Assembly (NCBI RefSeq): GCF_003937915.1
Contig: NZ_RHUM01000019.1
Span: forward strand, 1 to 63,127
DNA from: Erwinia sp. 198
Lineage (GTDB): Bacteria; Pseudomonadota; Gammaproteobacteria; Enterobacterales; Enterobacteriaceae
Length of the DNA: 63,127 bases
Direction of reading: 5' to 3'
A program made the translations under genes and the position numbers. This document shows positions 19,502-27,951 of the stretch, in pieces (position 1 is the stretch's first letter; every line of letters starts with the position of its first letter). The notes under the pieces are model-generated. The model was not told the DNA's origin. It did not search any database and saw nothing but the letters and a program-made list of their open reading frames with translations.

Positions 19502-19517
19502 TGGCATCCCCTTTGCA
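19502..19517 (+). promoter_or_regulatory. Sigma-54 (-24/-12) promoter
   Basis: TGGCATCCCCTTTGCA matches the sigma-54 consensus TGGCAC-N5-TTGCA, with GG at 19503-19504 and GC at 19515-19516 exactly ten bases apart. It lies about 48 bases upstream of the transporter start and faces the three-gene catabolic operon. Confidence 0.85.
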
Positions 19518-19564
19518 ATACCTCTTTCAGACATGTTGAAGGCGTTAAAAGGAAAGGGGTTGTG

Positions 19565-21013
19565 ATGCGTAAACATAATATCCGGTTGATTCTGTTCATC
19601 TGCTCCGTTGCTTCACTCAGCGGCGTGATCCTTGGCTATGACGCTTCGGTGATCTCCGGCGTGATTGAGCCCTTGACTGAACATCTCAACCTTTCTCCGT
19701 GGGAAAGCGGCTGGGCCGTTTCAAACGTCATTCTGGGATGCGTGGCGGGCGCATGGGGCGTGGGATACATTTCAGACCGTATCGGGCGCAAGTCCACGTT
19801 GATTATCACCGCTGTACTCTTTGTTATTTCCGCCGTGGGATCCGCCCTCGCCCATTCGCTGACGGGTTTTGTGGTCTATCGATTAATTGGCGGGCTGGCG
19901 GTAGGAATGGCGTCAGCGATTACCCCTCTCTATATCGCGGAAATCTCCCCCAAGGACTGGCGCGGCCGTATGCTTGGCCTGCAGCAAATGCTGATGGTTG
20001 GCGGCCAGGTCACGGTGTATATCGTTAACTATCTGATTGCGCGCGGTATGCCGCATGCCTGGATCGTCAGCGAGGGCTGGCGCTGGATGCTGGCTTCCGG
20101 CGTGGTGCCCTGCGCGCTGTTCCTGCTGCTGGTGCCGTTGATGCCGGAATCTCCCCGCTGGCTGGCGCTGAAAGGTAAAACGGATCGCGCTCGCCAGGTA
20201 CTGACCCGCCTGTCCAACGCGCAACACGCCGAACGTTTACTCACGGAAATTCTGGCTTCTTCTCAGGACTCATCTGCTCAGGCCAGCCAGCGCGGCATCC
20301 TGCGCGACCCGCGTGCACGTTACATTTTGCTGACAGGCTGCGCGATCGCCATTTTGCAGCAGGTTTCCGGTATCAATATCCTGCTTTATTACGCGCCGTC
20401 CCTGCTACAGAACATTACCGGCAGCACCCAGGATTCGCTGTTCCAGAGCATTTTTCTGGGCGTGGCGCTGCTGGCGGGCGTGGCCGTTTGTCTGAGCACC
20501 ATTGACCGTTTTGGCCGGAAGCCGCTGCTGCGCTGGGGTGCAATAGGATGCGCGCTGTGCCTGATGTTCACCTCATGGGCGTTTATCGCGCAGATTGACG
20601 GCATGCTGCCGGTGATCGGGCTGGTGGCCTTCGTTTTGATTTTCGGGCTGTCGTGGAGCCTTGGCGCATGGCTGCTGATTTCAGAGATTTTCCCTAATCG
20701 CATGCGCGCCGTGGCGATGGGTTTCGCCTTCTCTTCCATGTATGTCGCGAATTTCATCGTCACGCAAAGCTTCCCCATGATGAACCGCAGCGCCCTGTTG
20801 ATGACGCATTTCCACGGCGCTTTTCCGCTGATGCTGTGCACGGTGGGATGCCTGGTGGCGTTCTGGTTCGTTCAGCGCTTCCTGCCGGAAACGCGTGGCG
20901 TCTCTCTTGAACATATCGAACCGCTGATGCTTTCCAAATCCCGCCGCTTCGCTGCCAGGGCGACGCGGCCCGTTGAACAATCTTCCCTGCCCGACTGGGC
21001 AAACACTAAATAA
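19565..21013 (+). CDS. MFS sugar/polyol transporter (sugar porter family)
   Basis: 482 residues from ATG 19565; a GTG one codon earlier is also possible, and GGAAAGGGG precedes both. Twelve-helix sugar porter like XylE/GalP/IolT. Signature blocks: GYDASVISG near helix 1, GRK in the 2-3 loop (DRIGRKSTLI), PLYIAEISP, PESPRWL, QQVSGINILLYYAP, DRFGRKPL and PETRGVSLE. Proton-coupled import of a sugar or inositol across the inner membrane. First gene of an operon with a dehydrogenase and a TIM-barrel isomerase, behind a sigma-54 promoter. Confidence 0.93.
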   Translation: MRKHNIRLILFICSVASLSGVILGYDASVISGVIEPLTEHLNLSPWESGWAVSNVILGCVAGAWGVGYISDRIGRKSTLIITAVLFVISAVGSALAHSLTGFVVYRLIGGLAVGMASAITPLYIAEISPKDWRGRMLGLQQMLMVGGQVTVYIVNYLIARGMPHAWIVSEGWRWMLASGVVPCALFLLLVPLMPESPRWLALKGKTDRARQVLTRLSNAQHAERLLTEILASSQDSSAQASQRGILRDPRARYILLTGCAIAILQQVSGINILLYYAPSLLQNITGSTQDSLFQSIFLGVALLAGVAVCLSTIDRFGRKPLLRWGAIGCALCLMFTSWAFIAQIDGMLPVIGLVAFVLIFGLSWSLGAWLLISEIFPNRMRAVAMGFAFSSMYVANFIVTQSFPMMNRSALLMTHFHGAFPLMLCTVGCLVAFWFVQRFLPETRGVSLEHIEPLMLSKSRRFAARATRPVEQSSLPDWANTK

Positions 21014-21027
21014 TAAGGAGTGCTGTG

Positions 21028-22041
21028 ATGATAAAAACTGTACGCGTGGGTCTTATCGGTGCAGGAAGGATGGGCAGTTTCCATGCTGAAAACCTTGCCT
21101 GGCGCGTGCCGGGCGCGACGCTGGCGGCCATAGCCGATCCGCAGCCCGGCGCGGCGGAAAAGCTGGCGCAAAAGCTCGGCGTGGCTAAAGCCTACAGCGA
21201 TCTTCATGCGCTGCTGCAGGACCCGGACATTGACGCTATTGCTATTGCCGCTCCCGCGCGCACTCATGCTGAATGGGTCATAGCGGCCGCCACCGCGGGA
21301 AAACACGTTTTTTGCGAGAAGCCGATGGCGGTTACCCTTGAGGAAGCGGACCGCGCAATCGCGGCGGTCAACCAGGCCGGTGTGATATTGCAGGTCGGCT
21401 TTAACCGTCGTTTTGACGGCGGCTTTGCCGCTGCGATTGCGGCGGTGAAATCGGGCGTGAACGGCACTACTCAGTTAAGCCGTTCGGTCACTCGCGACCC
21501 GGCCTTGCGCGATCCGGCCCCAATCCCGCAGTGGACCATTTTTCTTGAAACGCTTATTCATGATTTCGATACGCTGCTGCATTTTAACCCCGGTGCAAAA
21601 CCGGTGGAGGTTTACGCATTGGCCGACGCGCTGGTGCGTCCGGATTTCAAAGACAAAGGCCTGCTGGATACCTCAGTCGTGACTATCCGCTTTGACAATG
21701 GCGCCATCGCGACGGCTGAAGCTAACTTCCAGGCGGTCTATGGCTATGACGTACGCGGTGAAGTCTTTGGCAGCAAAGGCATGCTGCAGGCGGGCAATAT
21801 CAGCGCTACCAACTGCGTACGCTATCACGAAGGCGGCATTGTTATTGAAACTTCCCGCATGGATTCAGAGCTGCTGCGTGAAGCCTATGTGGAGGAGATG
21901 GCCGAATTTGCGCGCTGTATCCGCACCGGCGAAACGCCACGCGCTACGGGCGAAGATGCGCGTAACGCGCTCGAAATTGCACTGGCCTGCATTGAATCAG
22001 TTAAACAATGTCAGCCCGTCAAACTGGACGCACGCTCATGA
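21028..22041 (+). CDS. Gfo/Idh/MocA oxidoreductase, inositol 2-dehydrogenase-like
   Basis: 337 residues. N-terminal Rossmann domain with IGAGRMGSFHAENLA. CEKPMAVTLEEAD holds the conserved EKP lysine. The C-terminal half has MIH-like ETLIHDFDTLLHF with catalytic Asp/His. Resembles IolG-type myo-inositol 2-dehydrogenases, consistent with the transporter upstream, although other polyols and sugars are possible. ATG 21028 is chosen over GTG 21025, with AAGGAG upstream. Its stop overlaps the next start (ATGA), so translation is coupled. Confidence 0.88.
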   Translation: MIKTVRVGLIGAGRMGSFHAENLAWRVPGATLAAIADPQPGAAEKLAQKLGVAKAYSDLHALLQDPDIDAIAIAAPARTHAEWVIAAATAGKHVFCEKPMAVTLEEADRAIAAVNQAGVILQVGFNRRFDGGFAAAIAAVKSGVNGTTQLSRSVTRDPALRDPAPIPQWTIFLETLIHDFDTLLHFNPGAKPVEVYALADALVRPDFKDKGLLDTSVVTIRFDNGAIATAEANFQAVYGYDVRGEVFGSKGMLQAGNISATNCVRYHEGGIVIETSRMDSELLREAYVEEMAEFARCIRTGETPRATGEDARNALEIALACIESVKQCQPVKLDARS

Positions 22042-22817
22042 GCAGCTATCAGCTTTCCGTTTGCGCCGAAATGGTCTTTCTTGATCTGCCGTTTGTGGAG
22101 CGGGTAAAGCGTATTCATGCGCTGGGGTTTGGTGTTGAAATCTGGGGATGGGCCGGTAAAGACATCGATGCGCTGGCCGCCACCGGCGCGCGCTTTACCT
22201 CCATGACAGGCTATCTCAGCGGTAATCTGATCGATGACGATGATATCCGGCAGCTGCTGCAAAGCGCTGAAGCCTCGCTGGCGATTGCAGAGCGGCTACG
22301 CTGCCCTGCTTTAAACCTTCACGGAACCGGCCTGGATGATAAAGGATTACCGGTAAAACCGGTCGAGGTGGTGACCGGTGCAATGTGGCTTAAGGCGGCG
22401 GAAACCTTACGTCAGCTGGCGCGACTGGGCGAACGCGCCGGACGAATATTTACGCTGGAAAACCTCAACCTGCCCGTAGATCATCCGGGAACGCCGTTTG
22501 CGCTGGCAGCCGATACGCTGGCGCTGGTCAGCGCCGTTAACAGCCCCGCGCTGAAAATGAATCTCGACCTGTATCACGCACAGATCGGCGAAGGCAACCT
22601 GATCGAGCTGATCCGTAAAAGCCAGAAATATATCGGTGAGATTCAGGTGGCTGACGTGCCGGGCCGTAAAGAACCCGGCACCGGTGAGATCAATTACAAG
22701 GCGGTGGCGCAAGCGCTTCGGGATATCGACTATCACGGCACGGTCGCGCTGGAGGGCTGGGCATCGGATGACCCGGTAGCGGCGCTGGAGGCCTTCCGCG
22801 AGGCCTTTACGCAGTAG
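22038..22817 (+). CDS. TIM-barrel sugar isomerase/epimerase (hydroxypyruvate isomerase-like)
   Basis: 259 residues from the ATG that overlaps the dehydrogenase stop; the longer in-frame ORF would run 30 bases into the upstream gene. Xylose-isomerase-like TIM barrel. Probable metal ligands are Glu in FTLENLN, Asp in NLDLYHAQIGEG, and later Glu in VALEGWAS. The pattern fits the Hyi/IolE-related group. Likely acts on the keto product of the preceding dehydrogenase. Exact reaction cannot be assigned. Confidence 0.85.
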   Translation: MSSYQLSVCAEMVFLDLPFVERVKRIHALGFGVEIWGWAGKDIDALAATGARFTSMTGYLSGNLIDDDDIRQLLQSAEASLAIAERLRCPALNLHGTGLDDKGLPVKPVEVVTGAMWLKAAETLRQLARLGERAGRIFTLENLNLPVDHPGTPFALAADTLALVSAVNSPALKMNLDLYHAQIGEGNLIELIRKSQKYIGEIQVADVPGRKEPGTGEINYKAVAQALRDIDYHGTVALEGWASDDPVAALEAFREAFTQ

Positions 22818-22825
22818 TTTTCGCT

Positions 22826-22854
22826 GTAACCGGCGCTCCGTGCGCGCCGGTTAC
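22826..22854. terminator. Strong hairpin after the catabolic operon
   Basis: GTAACCGGCGC (22826-22836) pairs perfectly with GCGCCGGTTAC (22844-22854) across a 7-base loop. It lies between the isomerase stop and the convergent SDR gene, so it may terminate both. No long T run, so a bidirectional barrier is inferred. Confidence 0.7.
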
Positions 22855-22901
22855 TCAAAAATTGCGTATATGCATCCGCTGCAGGGAAGCAGACAGAGGC
22901 T

Positions 22902-23888
22902 TTAACGGCGCCGCAGGCTGCGTAATCCCAGCCAGGCGACGGCAGCAACGCCCAGAATGGCCAACCCGGGGTTATTGACGTTCAGATTAAGCGCACGCTG
23001 CTCCGCTTTTTCATCAAAACGGCCGTGACTGCGGTGCAGTCCTTCTACGGACTGATGCAGGTTATCCGGCCGGTCAGCCACCTCCGGCTCCTCGGTAATC
23101 TGGCCGCTCCAGCCCTGTTTTGCCATCATACGATCCAGCAGGCCCGGAAACAGCATATTGCCCACGATGGACTGGAAAGTGGAACGCCCGACCCACACTT
23201 CGCGAGGCGCATGGCGCGCGGCTTTAAGAATGGCTCTGGCGGCGACCTCCGGCTGGAAAATAGGCGGCATAGGCTGAACGGTGTTACCCATTTTGTTACG
23301 CGACCAGTCAAACTGAGGAGTATTAACGCCCGGCAGATGCACCATAGTCAGCCGAATCGAACTGTTGTTATGCAACAGCTCGCTGCGCAGTGAATCCGTA
23401 AAGCCCCTGATTGCAGCTTTGGCCGCACAGTAAGCGGACTGCAGCGGAACCGAACGATAAGCGAGCGCTGAGCCAACCTGTACGATGATCCCCTCATCAC
23501 GTTCTCCCATCAGCGTTAGCGCGGCACGCGTGCCATGAACGCAGCCCAGATAGGTTACATCGGTGACGCGCTGGAATTCTTCATCAGTAATTTGCGTAAC
23601 GGGTGCCAGCACGGTCAGCATGGCTGCGTTAACCCAGACGTTGATCGGGCCAAGCTCGGCTTCGATTTTACGACCGGCCGCCAACAGCGCGCCGCCGTCT
23701 GATACATCTACTGCCGCGCCCGATGCCTGTACACCAAACAGTTTTAACTCTTCAATAGTCTCTTTTACGCTTTGCTCACTACGGCCAATCACCGCTACCG
23801 CATAGCCTGCTTCAGCAAAGGCCTGTGCGCTGGCGCGTCCTACGCCAGAAGTCCCACCTGTAACTACCGCTACTTTTTCCTGCAACAT
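22902..23888 (-). CDS. Short-chain dehydrogenase/reductase with C-terminal membrane anchor
   Basis: 328 residues. Classical SDR domain about 1-240: nucleotide motif TGGTSGVG, NNAG-position NVWVNAAM, catalytic Ser in VQVGSALAYRS, and YCAAK with catalytic Tyr/Lys. About 80 extra residues follow, ending in a single hydrophobic segment (GLAILGVAAVAWLGL) and RRR, so the protein is probably tail-anchored in the inner membrane. Substrate unknown. GAGGGG precedes the ATG. Monocistronic. Confidence 0.88.
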   Translation of the reverse strand: MLQEKVAVVTGGTSGVGRASAQAFAEAGYAVAVIGRSEQSVKETIEELKLFGVQASGAAVDVSDGGALLAAGRKIEAELGPINVWVNAAMLTVLAPVTQITDEEFQRVTDVTYLGCVHGTRAALTLMGERDEGIIVQVGSALAYRSVPLQSAYCAAKAAIRGFTDSLRSELLHNNSSIRLTMVHLPGVNTPQFDWSRNKMGNTVQPMPPIFQPEVAARAILKAARHAPREVWVGRSTFQSIVGNMLFPGLLDRMMAKQGWSGQITEEPEVADRPDNLHQSVEGLHRSHGRFDEKAEQRALNLNVNNPGLAILGVAAVAWLGLRSLRRR

Positions 23889-24198
23889 AACTGCCCCTCA
23901 TAAACCGCTGCATCGCAGCCGTTTGATAAATAAAAAATGATAAACGCACGAATTTTCGTTAACTGAGTATGGCAGGCTGCTGAAAAATAGCTGGTTAATT
24001 GCAGAACAGGGATTGATAAACGGAAGAACTCCTGCTGTCCTGCCGCGCTGTGCGCACGAAGATGACTGTAGTCAGCGAGCTCCCGACAGCAGTCCCTCCC
24101 GAGCGAGGTAAGAAATCAATATCATTTCGTAGGTGACGAACCGCCGCTCTCGGAATAAAGAAAACGCTCTTTCTGGTGTCTGCCATGCAGTTTCCGCT

Positions 24199-24551
24199 TA
24201 ACCACTGGAGCGAGTAAAAAGGCGTAAACTTTTGACCACTGCGCAAAGTAATAAACCACTATGGGAAGTAATAACCACTATAGTGAGTAAAACGGCGGTA
24301 ACAATGTATCCACTCTGGTGAGCGCGACCTTTGATAGCGAGGCGTACAGCGGGTCTGGCTATAGCCATGTTTTGGTAAAGTCAGGAAGGAAGGTGTTTGA
24401 GCCTGACTTGCTTAGCGCTGGCTGGGCAACCACTGTAATGAGAGTTGGATCTCATTACAGTGGTTGCTTATCCGACATAACGGTTACTTACAGGAGCAAA
24501 CTAGCGCTCACCACAGTGGTTGCTGGCACTTTTACTCTCAATAGTGGTTAC
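24199..24551. repeat. Iterons 3' of rep (nine copies, two orientations)
   Basis: Copies related to TTACTCATTACAGTGGTTG occur here. Five have the core reversed (CCAC at 24202, 24236, 24256, 24275, 24310). A sixth reversed copy (24426-24442) forms a perfect 17-base inverted pair with a forward copy (24451-24467), 8 bases apart. Two more forward copies lie at 24504-24523 and 24533-24551, the last overlapping the rep stop. Same repeat family as upstream of rep, so probably Rep-binding sites for control or handcuffing. Confidence 0.85.
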
Positions 24552-25561
24552 GGCTTTTTACCGCTGCGGATCTTTTCTAACAGTTCCAGCTCTTCTCGCG
24601 AAAGCATAACCATTTCGCCCTGTGGCGTGGTTTCCTCAATCTCGTCCTCAGGCAAATCGGGCAGGCTGAGCGGGATTTCTGCTGGCCTTAGCTTTGGTCG
24701 CCGATAGTGGATGATGAAATAGACGATTTTGCCTCGCTTAATCTCTGTGTAGTCCAGGTAACCTATCTCCCTCAGCTGCTCCATCGCTTTACGGACGGTC
24801 GCGTTTTGCGTGATGGTACGCGAAGTGAGGTTCAGGCGAGCGCGCAGGCGGGCCATGGATATGGGCGCAGGTGAAGGCGGCAGGCTTTCGATAAATGTGT
24901 AAAGGGCCTGTGCAGACTCTTTACGGGACAACTCGTTGATGGCTCTGAGCTGAAGAAGCACCTTTTTATCAAACTGGTAAAGCTCAAAAATCTTGGGATC
25001 GGCCTGGAGAGTAACGCTGTCGGTTTTAGTGCTGTATTTGGCTGACTGCACCAGATGCGTGACGTAATACTCCCCTTCTTTGTTGCTGAACTGAATAGTA
25101 TTAGTCGCAATACGGGTCAGGGAAGCATCCAGACGGCTCCTCAGCTTCGCTGAGGAGCGTACAGAAGGAATGCCGCACAGTTTGGCGAAATCGACGAACG
25201 GTAGCGTTACGCTGTCTCCCAGCACCTTATATTTGGCAAAGGCATGGATAATGCCGACCCAAGTTTTGAAATCGTTATCCATATCAAGCCGGGCCCCGGT
25301 TATCCTGATATTTTCATACCCTTCAGATTTAACGATCGACAGCTGTTTCAGCTCGTCAGTGACATCCATGGTTGACATCTGGTTTTTCCTGCCCCGCGCT
25401 GTCGATTTAAGCGTGGGTACAAACAGACCAAGCCGCATCAGCGCCACCGGCTGAACGGTATTGTTACTGTTAGGAGTTAGGTTGATAACCTCTCCCGTCT
25501 TCTTGTCCGTTTCACAAAAAGCTGCATCTATCTGACTGATTTCTTGTTCTTTTTTCGGCAT
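24548..25561 (-). CDS. repB: RepFIB-type plasmid replication initiator
   Basis: 337 residues from the preferred ATG at 25561 ([17 protein letters not shown]). An upstream in-frame start would place 21 codons over iteron DNA. Rep_3 superfamily with two winged-helix domains, DNA-binding blocks about 90-200 ([20 protein letters not shown]) and about 220-320 ([38 protein letters not shown]). Binds the flanking iterons and opens the origin with DnaA. Iterons lie on both sides, as in RepFIB and LPP-1-like replicons. Probably autoregulated by the repeats overlapping its promoter. Confidence 0.93.
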   Translation of the reverse strand: MPKKEQEISQIDAAFCETDKKTGEVINLTPNSNNTVQPVALMRLGLFVPTLKSTARGRKNQMSTMDVTDELKQLSIVKSEGYENIRITGARLDMDNDFKTWVGIIHAFAKYKVLGDSVTLPFVDFAKLCGIPSVRSSAKLRSRLDASLTRIATNTIQFSNKEGEYYVTHLVQSAKYSTKTDSVTLQADPKIFELYQFDKKVLLQLRAINELSRKESAQALYTFIESLPPSPAPISMARLRARLNLTSRTITQNATVRKAMEQLREIGYLDYTEIKRGKIVYFIIHYRRPKLRPAEIPLSLPDLPEDEIEETTPQGEMVMLSREELELLEKIRSGKKP

Positions 25562-25598
25562 TTTGCAAACCCGTGATATGAACAAGCGATATTCGCCG

Positions 25599-25702
25599 TT
25601 ACTGGTTACAGTGGATACTAACACTCACTGTAGTGGTCAGGCTACTTGCTGTAGTGGATTTATTACTCTCTACAGTAGTTGTTTTACTTACCACAGTGGT
25701 TA
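25599..25702 (+). repeat. Iteron module A (five copies)
   Basis: Five copies with core (C/T)(A/G)GTGG at 25610, 25632, 25653, 25674 and 25695, that is 21-22 bases apart, about two helical turns. Consensus TTACT-N4-ACAGTGGTT. They lie immediately upstream of rep, so they probably serve as both origin sites and operator. Confidence 0.92.
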
Positions 25703-25937
25703 AAGATCCCTTCTCAGGCCAGATACAGCGGGCCTTGCGAAGCACGGGGATCTTTATGGGTCTTTCTGGTTCTTTATATGATCTGTTATTGGATCGGACC
25801 CGTGGATAAATAAATCTTATTTTCAGGAACCTGTGGATAGCTATGAGTTAAAAGCTATGTGAAAGGTTCAGCAAACCTGCTCCAGACAAAGCTGCAGCGC
25901 CGATTTCTTAATCATCTGTTATCTACAGGCAAATTGG
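25703..25937. other. Origin DNA: degenerate GATC repeats, AT-rich tract and DnaA-box-like sites
   Basis: GATC occurs at 25705, 25749, 25780 and 25792, with decayed 10-11 base GGATCTTTAT-like units between 25748 and 25795. DnaA-box-like 9-mers lie at 25801-25809 (CGTGGATAA), 25832-25840 (TGTGGATAG) and 25919-25927 (TTATCTACA), each one mismatch from TTATCCACA or its complement. An AT-rich tract separates the first two. Fits the melting region of an iteron plasmid origin. Confidence 0.65.
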
Positions 25938-26050
25938 CGGGATACTCACCATAGTGGTTTTTAACTGCTGGCCAGCGTGGATACTTTACTCATTACAGCG
26001 GTTATTTAACTTATTACAGTGGTTGTTATGCTCATTACAGTGGATAGTAT
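25938..26050 (+). repeat. Iteron module B (five copies)
   Basis: Five more copies of the same iteron, GTGG cores at 25954, 25977, 25998 (GCGG), 26019 and 26040, spaced 21-23 bases. The order and spacing repeat module A, 344 bases away. Confidence 0.92.
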
Positions 26051-26091
26051 CCCCCTTCCAGGGCAGGTCAGATAAGGGCTGAGCGACTACG

Positions 26092-26146
26092 GGGATCTGT
26101 TAGGGATCTTGGAAGGATCTATTCAGGATCGATTGATTGGATCTGG
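26092..26146. repeat. Phased GATC array of the origin
   Basis: GATC at 26094, 26105, 26116, 26127 and 26140: spacing 11, 11, 11 and 13 bases, mostly as GGATCT-N5 units. Clustered, helically phased Dam sites beside iterons are typical of P1- and RepFIB-type origins, where methylation and SeqA gate initiation. Confidence 0.85.
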
Positions 26147-26149
26147 CCT

Positions 26150-26508
26150 GTTGATAACAGAGGAAAACAAAGCCATAGCGATTGGCAGCGGCTCAAGTGA
26201 CGGCTACCGCGCATCCGCAAACCTGATTAGCATTTATGTTGGTTGCGGCATTAATACATCTGATGCTACTGCTTCCAAAGAAAGAGACAATGTGGGCATT
26301 AAGAGTATTCATCCCACAATAATCAGCTACGCTGAGAACATTTACTTTACTCTTTAGCAGCGCATGGAGAACCGAACTCTGCTTTTAAAGACTCTATACC
26401 ATAATCCGCTTTAACTAAGAACTTGTTACCAAAAGATTATGTCCTGCTTTATCAAATGAACAGACAGTCAAAATGTTAGACCTGATACACATAAAATGGA
26501 GAAAACGT
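26150..26508. other. Gene-poor interval after the origin
   Basis: About 360 bases. An 82-codon plus-strand frame (26109-26357) overlaps the GATC array, matches no family I know and lacks a ribosome-binding site, so I do not call it a gene. Nothing else is evident. Confidence 0.5.
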
Positions 26509-27105
26509 ATGACTGCTATTGATACCCTGGAAGCAGCCGGAGGCATCTGGATCAATGAACCCGATAACTACTCACTGGAAAATGGAAAACTACAGTTAAC
26601 TACCGCGCTCAACACGGATTTCTGGCGTCAAACCTATTACGGTTTTCAGCGGCATAGCGGACATGCGTACGGATTTTACGTAGAGAACGACTTTACCCTT
26701 CAGGTAAAAATCATGGCGGATTTCTGCCATTTGTATGACCAGGCAGGTATTTTTCTGCAGGATGACGAACACCACTGGGTTAAAGCCGGGATTGAATTTA
26801 ATGACGATCGGTCATCTGTAGGATGCGTGGTTACGCGTAAAACCTCTGACTGGTCAACCGGTCTTTTTCCCGGCGATCCGCAAACTTTCTGGATGCGCGC
26901 TACGCTGGAAAACGAGGCCTTAAGGATCCAGTATTCGACAGATGGTAAAAAATGGCCGCTGCTGAGACTTTGTCGCTGGCCAGATACAAAAAAACGCTTT
27001 ATAGGCGTGATGGGCTGCACCCCGGAAAGAGAGGGACTTGAAATAACATTTGATGAGTTCAGGATCGGGTCTCCTTTGGGTAAATCGCTTCACGATTTGA
27101 CATGA
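26509..27105 (+). CDS. DUF1349 (concanavalin-like fold) protein
   Basis: 198 residues from ATG 26509, with TGGAGAAAACGT just before it; a longer frame adds 12 unsupported codons. The DUF1349 family has a jelly-roll/concanavalin A-like fold (WLNEPDNY-type start, DLYDQAGIFL, WVKAGIEF, SVVTR-like blocks). No signal peptide. Family function is not established; members occur beside sugar metabolism or stress genes. Lies between the replication origin and a decayed gene, alone on its strand. Confidence 0.8.
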   Translation: MTAIDTLEAAGGIWINEPDNYSLENGKLQLTTALNTDFWRQTYYGFQRHSGHAYGFYVENDFTLQVKIMADFCHLYDQAGIFLQDDEHHWVKAGIEFNDDRSSVGCVVTRKTSDWSTGLFPGDPQTFWMRATLENEALRIQYSTDGKKWPLLRLCRWPDTKKRFIGVMGCTPEREGLEITFDEFRIGSPLGKSLHDLT

Positions 27106-27279
27106 GTTCATGTCAGGATCCCGGCCAAAAGGCCATAACTTTATTTAGCCTCTGAGAGGCAAACAGGAAAAGCTTACCCTAAGGCTGCAAACCATTGTAT
27201 TAAATACAGGACATTAAGTATTTATTTGCTTAAAGTTTGCCATCCTTTCTATCCTGGTGCATTTCTGTCCAAAAAATAT

Positions 27280-27660
27280 CTCACCAAAGATTTGCGCGTA
27301 TGCTGCTTATTTTCCGGATGCAGACGGTAGGCCTTACTGTTCGTCACATCCGGAAATTCTTCCACCATTTCAAACCCCAGCGGGTTCCTGAGTTGCGATG
27401 GCTAACAGAACTTGTTAGGCACGTTCGTCGTATCTCTTTTGATGATATCGGGCTCCCTGAGGTCGTCTTTCAGCCGTTTGCAGGACAGGTCAAGCCTGTT
27501 AGAAAAGACATCATAACGAGGTGCCGGCTCAACCCGCTCGTCGATACTTTCCAGCGTTCCGATGAGGCACGGCAAAATATATTGAGGGTGATGATTTCCG
27601 TAGTGCTGAACCACTCACTGCCGTAACCGGCAATTTTGAGCCGTCACCGGAAAGCGTGCC
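27280..27660 (-). pseudogene. Decayed gene of unrecognised family
   Basis: Two minus-strand frames read like real protein. One includes HPQYILPCLIGTLESIDERV and PAPRYDVFSNRLD. After a break, another continues EEFPDVTNSKAYRLHPENK to a stop near 27280. The same polypeptide seems split by a frameshift around 27400. I cannot name the family. No start is visible. The rest of 27106-27951 holds a short GC palindrome after the DUF1349 stop and the partition promoter. Confidence 0.45.
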
Positions 27661-27874
27661 CGCTGTCGCTGACAACATAACGCATGAAAAGGCGACATGC
27701 CTCTTTCATCCCTGTTACTCATTCGCATCATTGTCTGCCCTCCCCCACAGATTCAATAATACTGGCTTACACCGGATGGAAAATCTTCTTATAGCGCTTG
27801 TGAGCCAACTGATTTCAGGTTGAACGTCAATTAAAACGATTACGTACATTATTTTTTTGCCTGGCTGTTTTTTG

Positions 27875-27901
27875 TTGTACGTTAGCCAGTTGTATGTACA
27901 A
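27875..27901. promoter_or_regulatory. Partition operator candidate upstream of parA
   Basis: TTGTAC (27875-27880) and GTACAA (27896-27901) are inverted, 15 bases apart, and a further GTAC lies at 27844. They lie 50-110 bases before parA. SopA/ParA of this class represses its own promoter, so these GTAC motifs are the likely operator. Assignment is positional. Confidence 0.45.
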
Positions 27902-27951
27902 TTGATTTTGCTGAGACGCCCGTTCAGGCAAGGGATCATAACCGAGGAATA

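Noticed and set aside
24199..26050. Repeated 19-21 base units resembling a CRISPR array
   Set aside because: Units are degenerate, occur in both orientations, are spaced by only 1-3 bases within clusters and flank a Rep gene; they are iterons.
26109..26357. 82-codon ORF as a gene
   Set aside because: Overlaps the GATC array of the origin, lacks a ribosome-binding site and matches no family.
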